A DNA stretch of 57,930 nt from Butyrivibrio sp. (GCA_024690485.1 JAILPB010000042.1:1-57930); one strand, 5' to 3'; counted from the first letter of the stretch, positions 1 through 9,890 are shown. The notes: generated by a model from the sequence alone, not told the origin. A program made the numbers and translations.

Positions 1-28
1 CATATCTTTTTTCATTTGCCTCAAACAT
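1..28 (-). CDS. Clipped 5' end of a gene, possibly an aldo/keto reductase
   Basis: On the minus strand an ATG at 28 follows a GGGAGG ribosome binding site (38-43, 9-nt spacing) and opens a frame MFEANEKRY that runs off the left edge. Only nine codons are visible. This beginning resembles the N-terminus of YghZ/glyceraldehyde-3-phosphate reductase-type aldo/keto reductases, which often start with an 'ANxxRY' segment, but nine residues cannot settle identity. It lies 37 bases downstream of the first MATE gene in the same direction, so co-transcription is possible. Confidence 0.45.
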
Positions 29-64
29 ATCTTGTAGCCTCCCATTTTTCTGAGCTCATAGCTC

Positions 65-1387
65 TTAGTTTACTCCTACCCTAATCCATTTTCCCTTGAA
101 ATAATAAATAATGAACACTATCGTACTTACTGACCATGTCAGTGGATAAGCCCAAAAGATCACGTTTATGACGGGAATGAGCTTTACGATTATTGTGATA
201 TATGTTATTCGTAAAAGACACCAGCTTGAGAGCATAACTATCATAGGAACTGTGGTCTTGCCTGCACCTCTGTAAACTCCGGCGAGGCAGTGGCTAAGGG
301 CAAGAAGGCAGTAGAAGAGGCTCTCCGTCCTTGCCTGCGCAGTGCCAATAGCTATAACCTCAGGTTCGCTTGAAAACATCCTAAGAAAAATCGGAACTCC
401 GATGAAAACAATCACTCCAATTATCTCAGCGCATCCAACGCCTATGATACTTCCGATAACTGAGCCCTTTCTGACTCTCTTGGTCTCACCTGCACCAAGA
501 TTCTGACTGACAAATGTGGTTAATGCCATGCACATGCAGGTTATGGGCAAAAACACAAAGCCCTCCAGCTTGAAATAGCTGCCGCAGCCTGCCATAGCAA
601 CAGATCCAAAGGCGTTAATATTGGACTGCACAACCACGTTTCCTATAGCTATAACGCTATTCTGAATACCTGTAGGGAAGCCTATCTGCAGCTCCTTTGC
701 AAGAACATTTCTATCTATCTTAAGTTTTTTTAGATAGATCCTGTGGGGGCCATCCACTCTGGTAAGCTTAACAAAAGCCAGGATGGCGCTGACAAACTGG
801 GCTATTACAGTGGCAAGAGCTGCTCCTCCTATGCCAAATCCCAGGAATTTAACAAATACTATATCAAGAATTGTATTGATCACGGTACTTGCAGCAAGGT
901 AATACAAGGGTCTCTTTGAATCTCCCATTGCCTGGAAAACTCCGCAACATGCACTATACAGGATGTTTCCAAGGCCTCCTAAAAAGTAAATCTTAAAATA
1001 CAGTACGGAATTCTGCATTACATCAGCAGGTGTACCCATCCATTTCAGAAGAACAGGTGTAAAGAAAAATCCAAATACTGTCATGGCAAGTCCCATGATG
1101 ATTGCGAAAGATATTCCGGTATGAGTTGCTACTTCTACAGCCTTTTTGTCCTTTGCACCATAGCTTTTGCCGATAATAACGCTATTACCCATGAAAAGGC
1201 CGTTAATAAAACCAACCATCAAAAAGATGATATTTCCGGTTGTGCTTACAGCAGCCAGCGCCTCTTTTCCCAGCACATTTCCCACAACAACTGAATCCAC
1301 AACGTTATACAGCTGCTGAAGAAGCTGCCCAAAAAACAGCGGAATTGCAAATAATACCAGATTTTTTGTGATAGAACCTTTAGTCAT
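65..1387 (-). CDS. MATE family efflux transporter
   Basis: This is a 440-aa, twelve-helix inner-membrane protein of the MATE (multi antimicrobial extrusion) family, which exports cationic drugs, metabolites or toxins using a Na+ or H+ gradient. Seen: hydrophobic helices along the whole length, the family-typical N-terminal run 'QQLYNVVDSVVVGNVLG' (about residues 24-40), and the second-half repeat with 'GAGETKRV'. Length matches the family. It follows the next MATE gene (start 2772, stop 1411) by 23 bases on the same strand, so the two probably form an operon. Substrate cannot be read from sequence; a heterodimer with its neighbour is possible but speculative. Confidence 0.93.
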   Translation of the reverse strand: MTKGSITKNLVLFAIPLFFGQLLQQLYNVVDSVVVGNVLGKEALAAVSTTGNIIFLMVGFINGLFMGNSVIIGKSYGAKDKKAVEVATHTGISFAIIMGLAMTVFGFFFTPVLLKWMGTPADVMQNSVLYFKIYFLGGLGNILYSACCGVFQAMGDSKRPLYYLAASTVINTILDIVFVKFLGFGIGGAALATVIAQFVSAILAFVKLTRVDGPHRIYLKKLKIDRNVLAKELQIGFPTGIQNSVIAIGNVVVQSNINAFGSVAMAGCGSYFKLEGFVFLPITCMCMALTTFVSQNLGAGETKRVRKGSVIGSIIGVGCAEIIGVIVFIGVPIFLRMFSSEPEVIAIGTAQARTESLFYCLLALSHCLAGVYRGAGKTTVPMIVMLSSWCLLRITYITIIVKLIPVINVIFWAYPLTWSVSTIVFIIYYFKGKWIRVGVN

Positions 1388-1410
1388 TTCCTAAATTAAA
1401 ACACTCCTAC

Positions 1411-2772
1411 TTACTTCTCTTTTGTCTTCCACAAGGAAAGGCGTATCAGGAAGAGAGCGCCTCGAACACACAGCTCTGTGCACATGGCGATCCAAGCTCC
1501 CTTTAATCCAAACCTCACTCCAAGGAAATATGCAAGGGGAATCCTTACTACCCACACGCTAAGAAGGTTTAAAACGCTGGATAATAGCGTTTCTCCTGCA
1601 CCTCTAAAGACACCTGCAGCAACTATTGATGCCCCGTACAAGGGCTCAGCAAATGCCTCTATTCTCAGGATCTGCGTTCCAAGTCTTCGAATTTCCTGAT
1701 CAGGTGAGAGGATTCCTATCATAAACGGCGCAAATATCCACATAAGAGCTCCGCTTGCACCCATCATAAGCATACCAAGAATAACGGCCATCCAGCCAAG
1801 TCTTTTTCCCAGGTCCTTTCTTTTGGCACCGATGCACTGTCCCACAATGGTCGTAGCAGCAACTCCGATACCAAATCCCGGCATATAGCACAGGCTTTCT
1901 GCAGTTATTGAAAATGAGTTTGCAGCAACAGACACCGTTCCAAAAGGAGATATAATGCGGGTAAATGCCACATATGCAACTCCCATTATGATATTGTCGA
2001 TTGCCACAGGAATTGCAATCTTGAGGGCTGTAGTAAGCTCATTTGATGCAAAATCAGTAAATCTTACGTCTCTCTTCTTTTCCCTGCCTATAAGGCTAAG
2101 TGAAGGGGATTTTGCAAGAAGTATGTACATCATGATAACAGCCGTTATCACAAATGAAATGGCTGTACCAAGGGCTGCTCCCGTAACTCCATACCTCGGA
2201 ATTAGTAGGGCATTAAAAAGCACATCCAACATACACATCATAACGTTCAATATACTTGGCACGCGGATGTTGCCGCTTGACTGGATCATTCCCTGGGAAG
2301 CAAAGAGCAGCTCCCTTGCAGGAATTGAAATGGCATATACCAGGAAATACCGGGAGGCATCCCTTCTTATAGCCTCTTCACCGCCCATCCAAATAGGAAG
2401 TTTTGGACTTACAAGGACGCAGATAAGCATAATTAAAGCCGAAAAAAACAGGGAACATATAAGTCCCCATTTAACTATCACCCTTGCTCCTTCTTCGTCC
2501 TTAGCACCTATCCTGTGGGCTACGCATACGGAAAATCCCATAGCAGCTGCGGTAATAACACCTCCCACAAGCCACGTGGTACTGGATACCAGCCCTATGG
2601 ATGCTGAGGCATTCGCCCCCAGATGCCCAACCATGGATGCATCTATATATTGCATGATTATTGATGATATTTGTGCCAATATTGCAGGCAGGCTTAGCTT
2701 TAAAATAAGAAGCGCTTCTTCTTTTGTAGTTAGTTTTTGGCCATTTCTTATGGCCGACAACGGATCTTTCAT
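1411..2772 (-). CDS. MATE family efflux transporter (second of a tandem pair)
   Basis: A 453-aa MATE-type multidrug/metabolite exporter of the inner membrane. The start was placed at the ATG at 2772 (protein begins MKDPLSAIRNGQ) because GGAG lies just upstream; an upstream in-frame ATG at 2802 has no ribosome binding site. Conserved features include 'IMQYIDASMVGHLG' near residue 40 and 'GVFRGAGETLLSS' near the last repeat. It is divergent enough from the downstream MATE gene that the pair is not a recent duplication. Substrate unknown. Confidence 0.92.
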   Translation of the reverse strand: MKDPLSAIRNGQKLTTKEEALLILKLSLPAILAQISSIIMQYIDASMVGHLGANASASIGLVSSTTWLVGGVITAAAMGFSVCVAHRIGAKDEEGARVIVKWGLICSLFFSALIMLICVLVSPKLPIWMGGEEAIRRDASRYFLVYAISIPARELLFASQGMIQSSGNIRVPSILNVMMCMLDVLFNALLIPRYGVTGAALGTAISFVITAVIMMYILLAKSPSLSLIGREKKRDVRFTDFASNELTTALKIAIPVAIDNIIMGVAYVAFTRIISPFGTVSVAANSFSITAESLCYMPGFGIGVAATTIVGQCIGAKRKDLGKRLGWMAVILGMLMMGASGALMWIFAPFMIGILSPDQEIRRLGTQILRIEAFAEPLYGASIVAAGVFRGAGETLLSSVLNLLSVWVVRIPLAYFLGVRFGLKGAWIAMCTELCVRGALFLIRLSLWKTKEK

Positions 2773-2859
2773 TTTTTCTCCATTAAATTTAGTACAATGC
2801 ATTATATCACAATCCCGGGAAAGTGTTCCTATTTTTTATAAAGCCTGCAAAATGGCGTA

Positions 2860-2889
2860 AAAATGGGCTGTTGCTTAATGCAACAGCCC
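2860..2889 (-). terminator. Rho-independent terminator of the chemoreceptor gene
   Basis: A perfect 10-bp stem GGGCTGTTGC/GCAACAGCCC (2865-2874 and 2880-2889) with a 5-base loop. On the minus strand it is followed by a run of Ts, and it sits 23 bases after the chemoreceptor stop codon. Confidence 0.88.
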
Positions 2890-2912
2890 AAATAAAATTG
2901 ACGTATTCGTTT

Positions 2913-4958
2913 TTAATCTTTGAAGAACTTCATTTCTTCATTGAGCTGTTCAGCGATTTCCTTCAAGCTGTTTGCGGAACCTGCAAGAGTTGTAACTGTT
3001 GCGGAGAGTTCCTGCATGGAAGCTCCTGTCTCTTCTGATGAAGCGGCATTTTCTTCAGAAATTGCTGACAGAGCACTCATGGTGTCAACAACAGCATTCT
3101 TGGAAGATTCGCAGGTCGTAGCGCCCTGAGATATGAGCTGAACTCCGCCAACGGTGCTTCCGATATCTCCAAGCATTCCGTTAACTGCATCAAGAGTTTC
3201 GCCAAGGGCGATCTGCTGATCGTTATTACCCTGCTTAACATCTTCAGCTTCTGCAACGGCTGCTTCACTCTGCTGGAGAAGGACATCCATTTCTTTTCTG
3301 ATGTCATCTGCCATTGCCTTGGAATCTTCTGCAAGTTTTCCGATCTCTTCTGCTACAACAGCGAATCCCTTACCTGCCTCACCTGCTCTTGCTGCCTCAA
3401 TAGAAGCATTAAGTGAAAGAAGGTTTGTCTGTGTAGCGATAGATGTGATACCTTCTACCTTTTCACTGATGTTATTAACTGCGTTCTGAGTCTGCTGGAT
3501 TGTGCTTGAAATATCATCAATCTTAGCTGTCATCTCTGATGAAGACTCCTGGAGAGAAGCAAGGGACTTACTTGAAATCTCTGAAGCTTCCTTCATCTTT
3601 CCTGCAAGAGTTGACAGATCATTGGTAGAATTCTGTACGTCATTAACAGCATCTCCGATATTTCCAACATTCTCTGTAGCACTCTGAATTTCATCAGCCT
3701 GCTGCGTAGCACCTGAAGCGATTTCCTGTACTGCGTTTGATACATCTTCAGCTGTCTGGGAAATCTGGTTAGCCATATCAGATAATTCATCTGATGAAGT
3801 TCCAACACTTGATGCTGAATCCTTTATATTTCTTACTATATTTGAAAGTGTCTCAATAACTGAGTTCATAGAACCGGATATAGCTCCGAACTCGTCTTTT
3901 CTCTTATCGAACTTATCAACCTTTACAAAACGTCCGTCGGCAAGTGCTCCAAGAGAATCATTAACGGCCTTAATAGGAGATGTAAAGCTGTTTGCCATAA
4001 TAATGGAAAGAACTATGGCTGCAATAACAAGAATGACGCCTATTACGACAACCGTCATAGCAGCCTTAACAGCATCTGCCATGATAGCTGTTTCCTGCTT
4101 CGCTACAACAACATAATATCCGGTTATAGGTTCTCTGATCCAGGAGCAATATGTATTATTTCCACTAAAGTTCTGCTCATATAGACCTTTTTCATCCGAT
4201 GATGTCATAAATTCTGAAGCACTAAGATCATATTCTTCCTCAGGTTTGATCTCAAACTGTGCATGTGCTGCCATCATACCTGCTTTGTCAGCAATGTATC
4301 CGTCTGAGATATTTGCAGCCAAAAACTCATGAAGGACGTTAAGATCAAAGCTTCTTTGAATTGTTCCCAACAGTTCTCCCGTTTCATTATCCAGAATAGG
4401 TACAATTATGATTGTGATTCTGTTTCCTGCAGATTTACTTACCACAATATTTGAAACCGCAGGTTTTTTAGATGCGATACACTCCTGAAAATAATCTCTG
4501 TCCATAATATTCGTAAGTTCCTTACGGTCTGTTCTAAAGAGCTGATCTCCGCTGGGGATTGACAGAATCGTACTTTGATTCCCATCATTTATTATGGTGT
4601 TGATATTATCCATGTGCTGAAGCATAACTTCAGGTGGAATAGGTGGCTCTTCCAGCATGTATGTCTGAAGATAATTGATAGTACTCGGCGCAGTTGCGAA
4701 AGTTTCGAGAGCCATAAGGTTCTGCTTAACAATATTGGCAAACTCTCCTTCTACCACCTTTGCATCCGAATCTAAGAGCTCGAGAGCATCTGTTTTTGCT
4801 CTATTTGTAGATGTGTTATAACTCACAACAATCGCAACAATAAGCGGAACTGCCGCTACTCCTACCATGATAGCAATTAACTTGGTTTTAATACTATCCT
4901 TCCAGTTAATGCCACCATTTCCCTTTTTATTAGCTTTTTCGCCTGATTTTGTAGCCAT
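2913..4958 (-). CDS. Methyl-accepting chemotaxis protein with dCache-type sensor
   Basis: A 681-aa membrane chemoreceptor that passes ligand information to CheA/CheW. Domain order: short basic cytoplasmic head; TM1 (about 27-47); extracellular dCache-like sensor (about 50-290, with the typical 'DRDYFQ' and '[15 protein letters not shown]' segments); TM2 (about 300-322); HAMP (about 323-376); long coiled coil; and the highly conserved signalling tip with '[20 protein letters not shown]' near residues 516-536. The start at 4958 was chosen because GGAGG lies 5 bases upstream; that GGAGG is itself inside an upstream in-frame ATG. dCache sensors often bind amino acids or small carboxylates; the ligand here is unknown. 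It is a single-gene unit, divergent from the uracil permease. Confidence 0.94.
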   Translation of the reverse strand: MATKSGEKANKKGNGGINWKDSIKTKLIAIMVGVAAVPLIVAIVVSYNTSTNRAKTDALELLDSDAKVVEGEFANIVKQNLMALETFATAPSTINYLQTYMLEEPPIPPEVMLQHMDNINTIINDGNQSTILSIPSGDQLFRTDRKELTNIMDRDYFQECIASKKPAVSNIVVSKSAGNRITIIIVPILDNETGELLGTIQRSFDLNVLHEFLAANISDGYIADKAGMMAAHAQFEIKPEEEYDLSASEFMTSSDEKGLYEQNFSGNNTYCSWIREPITGYYVVVAKQETAIMADAVKAAMTVVVIGVILVIAAIVLSIIMANSFTSPIKAVNDSLGALADGRFVKVDKFDKRKDEFGAISGSMNSVIETLSNIVRNIKDSASSVGTSSDELSDMANQISQTAEDVSNAVQEIASGATQQADEIQSATENVGNIGDAVNDVQNSTNDLSTLAGKMKEASEISSKSLASLQESSSEMTAKIDDISSTIQQTQNAVNNISEKVEGITSIATQTNLLSLNASIEAARAGEAGKGFAVVAEEIGKLAEDSKAMADDIRKEMDVLLQQSEAAVAEAEDVKQGNNDQQIALGETLDAVNGMLGDIGSTVGGVQLISQGATTCESSKNAVVDTMSALSAISEENAASSEETGASMQELSATVTTLAGSANSLKEIAEQLNEEMKFFKD

Positions 4959-5221
4959 ATGAACCTCCATAAACGAATAACGTCAAAACAGATCAAACTC
5001 ATAGTCCTACACAGAAAATTATAGCATTCAAAATATCAAAAATAAGTTATTTAATAAACTGTTTATCATATTTATTGTTTTTTATTAAAAAGCGCCCTGT
5101 CAGCTAAAATCTCCCCAATTTTATATTGAAAAAATATTGCAATTTTTATGTAGCAAAGAAGAATGAATTAGGGTAAAATCATTTAGGTTTTTAAAATAAT
5201 ATATCTATGGAGGAGAGTTCG

Positions 5222-6610
5222 ATGGGAGAAAAAAGACAGGCTATTTATGATGCCACCACGCTTGGAAAACCAAAGATGTTAATACTTGGTCTCCAGCACA
5301 TGTTTGCAATGTTTGGCGCAACTATTCTGGTTCCTATTCTTGTAAACAACTATTTCAACGGAGAGGGCTTATCCGTTCAGGTCACACTTCTTTGTGCAGG
5401 TCTTGGCACACTTTTATTTCACTTTTTTGCTAAATTTAAAGTTCCCGCATTCCTTGGTTCATCCTTTGCTTTCTTAGGCGGTTTTGCTACAGTAGCGGAG
5501 CTTAAAGCAGGAAAATTTGCTGATATGACATATGGAGAAAAGCTTCCTTACGCATGCGGCGGTATTGTTGTTGCTGGTCTCCTTTATTTAGTTCTTGCAG
5601 TTGTTATCAGACTCGTTGGTGTTAAGAAGGTAATGCATTTCTTACCTCCTGTAGTAACCGGTCCTATCATCATCTGCATCGGTTTGTCACTGGCACCTTC
5701 TGCTGTCTCAAACGCTTCTGCAAACTGGTTCCTTGCTATCGTTGCTCTTGCAGTTGTTATTTTCTTCAACATCTGGGGAAAAGGAATGTTCAAGATCATC
5801 CCTATCCTTATGGGTGTTGTAATTTCTTATGTTGTTGCTGTAATCATGCAGCTTGCAGGCTTCACAAACGCAGACGGTAGCGCAATCCTTGATTTTGCTC
5901 CTATTGCTGCAGCAAGCTTCGTAGGTATTCCCAAGTTCGTATTTGCTAAGTTCGATATCACAGCAATCCTTGTAATGGCTCCTATTGCTATCGCTACAAT
6001 GATGGAGCACGTAGGTGATATTTCAGCCATCTCAGCTACAACAGGCAATAGCTTCATCGAAGATCCAGGTCTTCACAGAACACTCTTTGGTGATGGTATC
6101 GCTACTGCTTTTGCAGGTCTTGTAGGTGGCCCCGCAAACACAACCTATGGTGAAAACACAGGAGTTCTTGAGCTTTCAAAGGTTTATGATCCCAAGGTAG
6201 TAAGAATCGCTGCTGTTTATGCAATCATCGTAAGCTTCATTCCCAAGGTTGCTGATATCATCGGAACAATGCCTACAGCAATAATTGGTGGTATAAGCTT
6301 CGTATTATATGGAATGATCTCTGCAATCGGTGTAAGAAACGTTGTTGAGAATAAGGTAGACTTCACAAAGTCAAGAAACCTCATCGTTGCTGCTGTTATC
6401 CTTGTTTCAGGACTTGGCTTCTCAGACGGTATCACATTCATGATCGGTGAGACTTCTATCACACTTACTTCACTTGCTATCGCTGCTATCCTTGGTATCG
6501 CATTAAATGCTATTCTTCCCGGAAATGATTACAACTTTGGTGTTAACCACCAGGGCGACATCAACCGCGGTGTAAGCTTTAATAACAAGATCTCTGAGGA
6601 CGAAGAATAA
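5222..6610 (+). CDS. uraA: Uracil permease (NCS2/UraA family)
   Basis: A 462-aa inner-membrane nucleobase:cation symporter of the NCS2 family that imports uracil for salvage. Seen: 'GLQHMFAMFGATILVP' at the start of the membrane domain, 'GSSFAFLGG', the Glu-containing binding-site helix 'EHVGDISAISATTG', and 'GGPANTTYGENTGV', which is the UraA rather than xanthine/urate-permease pattern. The start at 5222 has GGAGG 8 bases upstream; an in-frame ATG at 5207 overlaps that site and is unlikely. Alone between a divergent chemoreceptor and a shared terminator. No clear PyrR attenuator hairpin was found in the 249-base leader. Confidence 0.93.
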   Translation: MGEKRQAIYDATTLGKPKMLILGLQHMFAMFGATILVPILVNNYFNGEGLSVQVTLLCAGLGTLLFHFFAKFKVPAFLGSSFAFLGGFATVAELKAGKFADMTYGEKLPYACGGIVVAGLLYLVLAVVIRLVGVKKVMHFLPPVVTGPIIICIGLSLAPSAVSNASANWFLAIVALAVVIFFNIWGKGMFKIIPILMGVVISYVVAVIMQLAGFTNADGSAILDFAPIAAASFVGIPKFVFAKFDITAILVMAPIAIATMMEHVGDISAISATTGNSFIEDPGLHRTLFGDGIATAFAGLVGGPANTTYGENTGVLELSKVYDPKVVRIAAVYAIIVSFIPKVADIIGTMPTAIIGGISFVLYGMISAIGVRNVVENKVDFTKSRNLIVAAVILVSGLGFSDGITFMIGETSITLTSLAIAAILGIALNAILPGNDYNFGVNHQGDINRGVSFNNKISEDEE

Positions 6611-6621
6611 TATATTTATAT

Positions 6622-6661
6622 AAAGAAAGGGGCTGTCGCTTTAGCGACAGCCCCTTTCTTT
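6622..6661. terminator. Bidirectional terminator between uraA and nrdD
   Basis: A 19-bp perfect stem of about 40 bases in total (AAAGAAAGGGGCTGTCGCT, then its complement) with a 2-base loop, flanked by T-rich sequence on both strands. It closes uraA on the plus strand and nrdD on the minus strand. Confidence 0.9.
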
Positions 6662-6676
6662 TTGAGATAATAGGAG

Positions 6677-9010
6677 TTAGGAGGCACTTCTGTTGTTTAA
6701 CCACCCTTTTATATCCGATACTCCCGGATAGGTGGTAAAACTATCTTCATCTGCCACAACAAGTGTGGGCGCCTGCATAATACCAAATTTCTCAACAAGT
6801 TCTATATTTTCATTAGCATCCAGAATCTGATATTCTACACCGGCGCTATCAAGTAATGATCCTGCAATACTGCAGTTTGGACAGGTCTTTGTCTTAAATA
6901 ATAAAACTGTCTTCTTCGCAAGTTTTGGTGCTTTTGGTGCCTTACTATCGATCTTATAAACCTTTCTATCCTTATATTCCTGCGCCTTTCCATCATTCCA
7001 GTTTGCAACAGGACGATAGTAACCTGTAATTCGACTGTAAACCTCCGTCTTTTCTCCGCAGTGAGGGCATACTGCCTGTTCACCGGACAGATAGCCGTGT
7101 TCCTTACATACAGAATACGTAGGCGACATTGTATAATATGGAAGCTTATAATTCGTAGCAATCTTTCTTACAAGTCTTGCAGCTGATTGCCAGTCAGGAA
7201 GCTTCTCTCCAAGGAACGCATGGAATACGGTTCCTGAAGTATATAATGTCTGAAGTTCATCCTGAATATCCAGAGCTGAGAAAATATCCTCTGTATAGCC
7301 TACAGGAAGGTGAGACGAGTTGGTGTAATAAGGAGTTCCTTTCATATTTGCAGTGATAATATCAGGGAAGAGCTCCTTGTCATGCTTAGCAAATCTGTAG
7401 GTTGTGGACTCTGCCGGTGTAGCCTCTAAGTTAAAGAGATCTCCGTATTTTTCCTGATAATCTGAGAGACGATCTCTCATATGATTCAGCACTTCCTTAG
7501 AAAATTCCTGAACTCTGGTATCTGTCATATCAGCTTTAAGCCACTTGGCATTAAGTCCCACCTCGTTCATTCCGATAAGACCGATTGTTGAAAAGTGATT
7601 ATTAAATGATCCAAGATAACGCTTTGTATACGGATAAAGTCCCTGATCCAGAAGCTGGCTTATAACTTTTCTCTTGGTATTAAGACTTCTTGCCGCAATA
7701 TCCATAAGATGATCAAGGCGTTTGTAGAAGTCCTTTTCGTCTGTAGCAAGATAAGCGATTCTTGGCATATTTATAGTAACTACACCGATAGAACCCGTTG
7801 ACTCGCCTGAACCGAAGAATCCACCGGACTTTTTCCTGAGTTCTCTAAGGTCAAGACGGAGTCTACAGCACATAGAGCGTACATCGCTTGGCTCCATGTC
7901 AGAGTTGATATAGTTTGAAAAATATGGAGTACCATATTTAGCTGTCATTTCAAATAAAAGCTTGTTGTTCTCTGTCTCACTCCAATCAAAATCGCTTGTT
8001 ATCGAATATGTGGGGATAGGATACTGGAAGCCTCTGCCGTTGGCGTCGCCTTCGATCATGATCTCGATGAAGGCCTTGTTGACCATATCCATCTCCTTCT
8101 GACATTCACCGTAAGTGAAATCAACTTCTTCGCCGCCGATGATGGCATTTAGATTCTTAAGGTCGCCCGGAACAGTCCAATCCAGAGTAATGTTGGAAAA
8201 AGGTGCCTGTGTTCCCCATCTGCTTGGAGTATTTACACCATAAACAAAGGACTGAATGCACTGTTTTACTTCATCCTGAGACAAGTTGTCTATCTTAACA
8301 AAAGGTGCAAGATAAGTGTCAAAGGAAGAAAATGCCTGAGCTCCTGCCCATTCGTTCTGCATGATTCCAAGGAAATTAACCATCTGATTGCAAAGTGTTG
8401 ACAGATGCTTTGCAGGAGCAGACGTGATCTTTCCGGGGATTCCTCCAAGTCCTTCTTTAATAAGCTGCTTAAGGCTCCAACCTGCGCAGTAACCTGAAAG
8501 CATAGCAAGGTCATGAATATGAAGAGCAGCTGATCTGTGGGCATTTGCTATTTCTTCATCATATACTTCTGAAAGCCAGTAATTGGCTGTGATAGCACCT
8601 GAATTGGACAAAATAAGTCCGCCGATAGAGTATGTAACTGTAGAGTTTTCCTTAACTCTCCAGTCATTTATCTTGAGGTAGTCATTTACCAGATCTTTAT
8701 AGTTTAAAAGTGTGGAATTGACATTACGAACCTTCTCACGCTGTTTGCGATAGAGAATGTAGGTCTTGGCAACATCAGCATAACCTGACTCGGACAGCAC
8801 TCTCTCAACGCTATCCTGGATCTGCTCAACTCCAATCTTGTTGTCAACAATCTTGTTTTCAAAATCTGAAGCAACACGAAGAGACACAAGGTCTATAACG
8901 CTTGTGTGATAAGGCTTCTCCATTGCCTCAAATGCTTTGATTATAGCTGCGGAAATTTTAGAAATGTCAAAATCTGCAATAGAACCATCACGTTTTACAA
9001 CGTCATACAT
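6677..9010 (-). CDS. nrdD: Anaerobic ribonucleoside-triphosphate reductase (class III) with C-terminal glutaredoxin-like domain
   Basis: A 777-aa glycyl-radical enzyme that reduces ribonucleotides to deoxyribonucleotides without oxygen. N-terminal ATP-cone (about 1-90, 'VVKRDGSIADFDISKI'); large catalytic barrel; a C-terminal zinc-site segment with CKEHG and CPHCG; the glycyl-radical loop 'RITGYYRPV', with the radical Gly at about 663. Beyond the normal end lies an extra domain of about 75 residues with a CPNC redox motif (Cys about 710 and 713) and a cis-Pro 'APTL', i.e. a glutaredoxin/thioredoxin-like fold. The start at 9010 has a G-rich site 8 bases upstream and places the ATP-cone right at the N-terminus; an upstream ATG at 9025 lacks a good site. 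Expressed with nrdG, probably from its own NrdR-controlled promoter. Confidence 0.96.
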   Translation of the reverse strand: MYDVVKRDGSIADFDISKISAAIIKAFEAMEKPYHTSVIDLVSLRVASDFENKIVDNKIGVEQIQDSVERVLSESGYADVAKTYILYRKQREKVRNVNSTLLNYKDLVNDYLKINDWRVKENSTVTYSIGGLILSNSGAITANYWLSEVYDEEIANAHRSAALHIHDLAMLSGYCAGWSLKQLIKEGLGGIPGKITSAPAKHLSTLCNQMVNFLGIMQNEWAGAQAFSSFDTYLAPFVKIDNLSQDEVKQCIQSFVYGVNTPSRWGTQAPFSNITLDWTVPGDLKNLNAIIGGEEVDFTYGECQKEMDMVNKAFIEIMIEGDANGRGFQYPIPTYSITSDFDWSETENNKLLFEMTAKYGTPYFSNYINSDMEPSDVRSMCCRLRLDLRELRKKSGGFFGSGESTGSIGVVTINMPRIAYLATDEKDFYKRLDHLMDIAARSLNTKRKVISQLLDQGLYPYTKRYLGSFNNHFSTIGLIGMNEVGLNAKWLKADMTDTRVQEFSKEVLNHMRDRLSDYQEKYGDLFNLEATPAESTTYRFAKHDKELFPDIITANMKGTPYYTNSSHLPVGYTEDIFSALDIQDELQTLYTSGTVFHAFLGEKLPDWQSAARLVRKIATNYKLPYYTMSPTYSVCKEHGYLSGEQAVCPHCGEKTEVYSRITGYYRPVANWNDGKAQEYKDRKVYKIDSKAPKAPKLAKKTVLLFKTKTCPNCSIAGSLLDSAGVEYQILDANENIELVEKFGIMQAPTLVVADEDSFTTYPGVSDIKGWLNNRSAS

Positions 9011-9083
9011 AAGATATACCCCCATAAACGTACATACAACATACCCCGAAGTAGCAATCGTATCAGATGATCACTACAAAATA

Positions 9084-9155
9084 AAGGTACCATATATTGG
9101 TTATTTCGTCAATATATGGTATAAGGGCATATTTACACATACTATATATAGGGTT
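9084..9155 (-). promoter_or_regulatory. Three NrdR-box-like operators upstream of nrdD
   Basis: Three copies of a palindromic core matching the NrdR consensus CwATATaTwG: 9090-9099 (CCATATATTG, one mismatch), 9110-9119 (CAATATATGG, one mismatch) and 9142-9151 (CTATATATAG, perfect). The last two start 32 bases apart, about three helical turns, as is usual for NrdR box pairs. On the minus strand a TTGACG -35-like element overlaps the middle box. Repression of nrdD by the ATP-cone regulator NrdR is inferred; the nrdR gene is not in this window. Confidence 0.68.
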
Positions 9156-9158
9156 TTG

Positions 9159-9860
9159 TCAGAGGCCGCGTATTTCGGCTCTTTGAACGAAAGGAAAAAT
9201 TGTATCTAAGAAAACATCCATATCCTCCTTGGTAGGAGACGTAAAAGTACTGTCAGGAACTGTATCTCGCTGGACAAACTGCTGCAGATAATAGGCTTTT
9301 GCACCCTCTATCCACTCCCCTATCGCAAGGAAGTCGGATTTTTCATGCAATTCATTTATTACAGTAGTTCTAAATTCATAATCAATATTACAATTTTTTA
9401 GGACCTCTACGCTTTTTTTCACTCCCGAAAGATCAAAGCCTGTAACACCTATGGTTTTTGCATATTTTTCCGGAGAATTCTTGATATCCATGGCAACATA
9501 ATCCAGTTTGCCGGATGAGAGAAGTCTCTCGAGGACATCAGGATGATTGCCGTTTGTGTCAAGCTTTATCTTATATCCCAGATCCCTGATTCGATCTATC
9601 ACTCTGTCTAAGTGCTTATTCAGGCAGGGTTCTCCTCCCGTTATAGCTACGGCATCAAGAACCCCCTGTCTCTTATTTAAAAAAGAGAACAAATCCTCTT
9701 CTCCCATAATCGGAGACGCACTGCCATCAACCAGTTCATAGTTATGGCAAAAAGGGCAACAAAAATCACAGCCACCTAAGAATATGGTGGCTGCAACATG
9801 TTCCGGATAATCTAATAATGTAAGTTTCTGTAGCCCGTGTAGTTTAAACTCCGATTCCAT
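9159..9860 (-). CDS. nrdG: Anaerobic ribonucleoside-triphosphate reductase activating protein
   Basis: A 233-aa radical-SAM activase that installs the glycyl radical in NrdD. The CxxxCxxC cluster motif is at Cys31, Cys35 and Cys38 ('GCDFCCPFCHN'), followed by the SAM-binding 'ITGGEPCL' and a shortened (beta/alpha) barrel. Length is normal for the longer NrdG type ('GLQKLTLLDYPEHVAATIF'). It lies upstream of nrdD on the same strand with 148 bases between, enough for a separate nrdD promoter, and 30 bases downstream of a 64-aa gene. Confidence 0.95.
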   Translation of the reverse strand: MESEFKLHGLQKLTLLDYPEHVAATIFLGGCDFCCPFCHNYELVDGSASPIMGEEDLFSFLNKRQGVLDAVAITGGEPCLNKHLDRVIDRIRDLGYKIKLDTNGNHPDVLERLLSSGKLDYVAMDIKNSPEKYAKTIGVTGFDLSGVKKSVEVLKNCNIDYEFRTTVINELHEKSDFLAIGEWIEGAKAYYLQQFVQRDTVPDSTFTSPTKEDMDVFLDTIFPFVQRAEIRGL

Positions 9861-9890
9861 ATTTTACCTTGCAAGCGTTATTAAAAAGTC

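Noticed and set aside
65-2772. Tandem MATE genes as a recent duplication
   Set aside because: Their sequences differ clearly throughout, with different lengths and motifs.
2772-2802. Longer N-termini for the MATE, chemoreceptor, uraA, nrdD, HU, U32-like and Dus genes
   Set aside because: Each alternative upstream start lacks a ribosome site or overlaps the site or a terminator or neighbouring gene; the downstream start has a clear site at a normal distance.
1955-2860. A 301-codon plus-strand frame opposite the second MATE gene
   Set aside because: It is the antisense shadow of a clear MATE protein, has no ribosome site and encodes no recognisable family.
4971-5221. A PyrR attenuator or riboswitch upstream of uraA
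   Set aside because: No anti-terminator/terminator pair or conserved PyrR-binding loop could be found in the leader.
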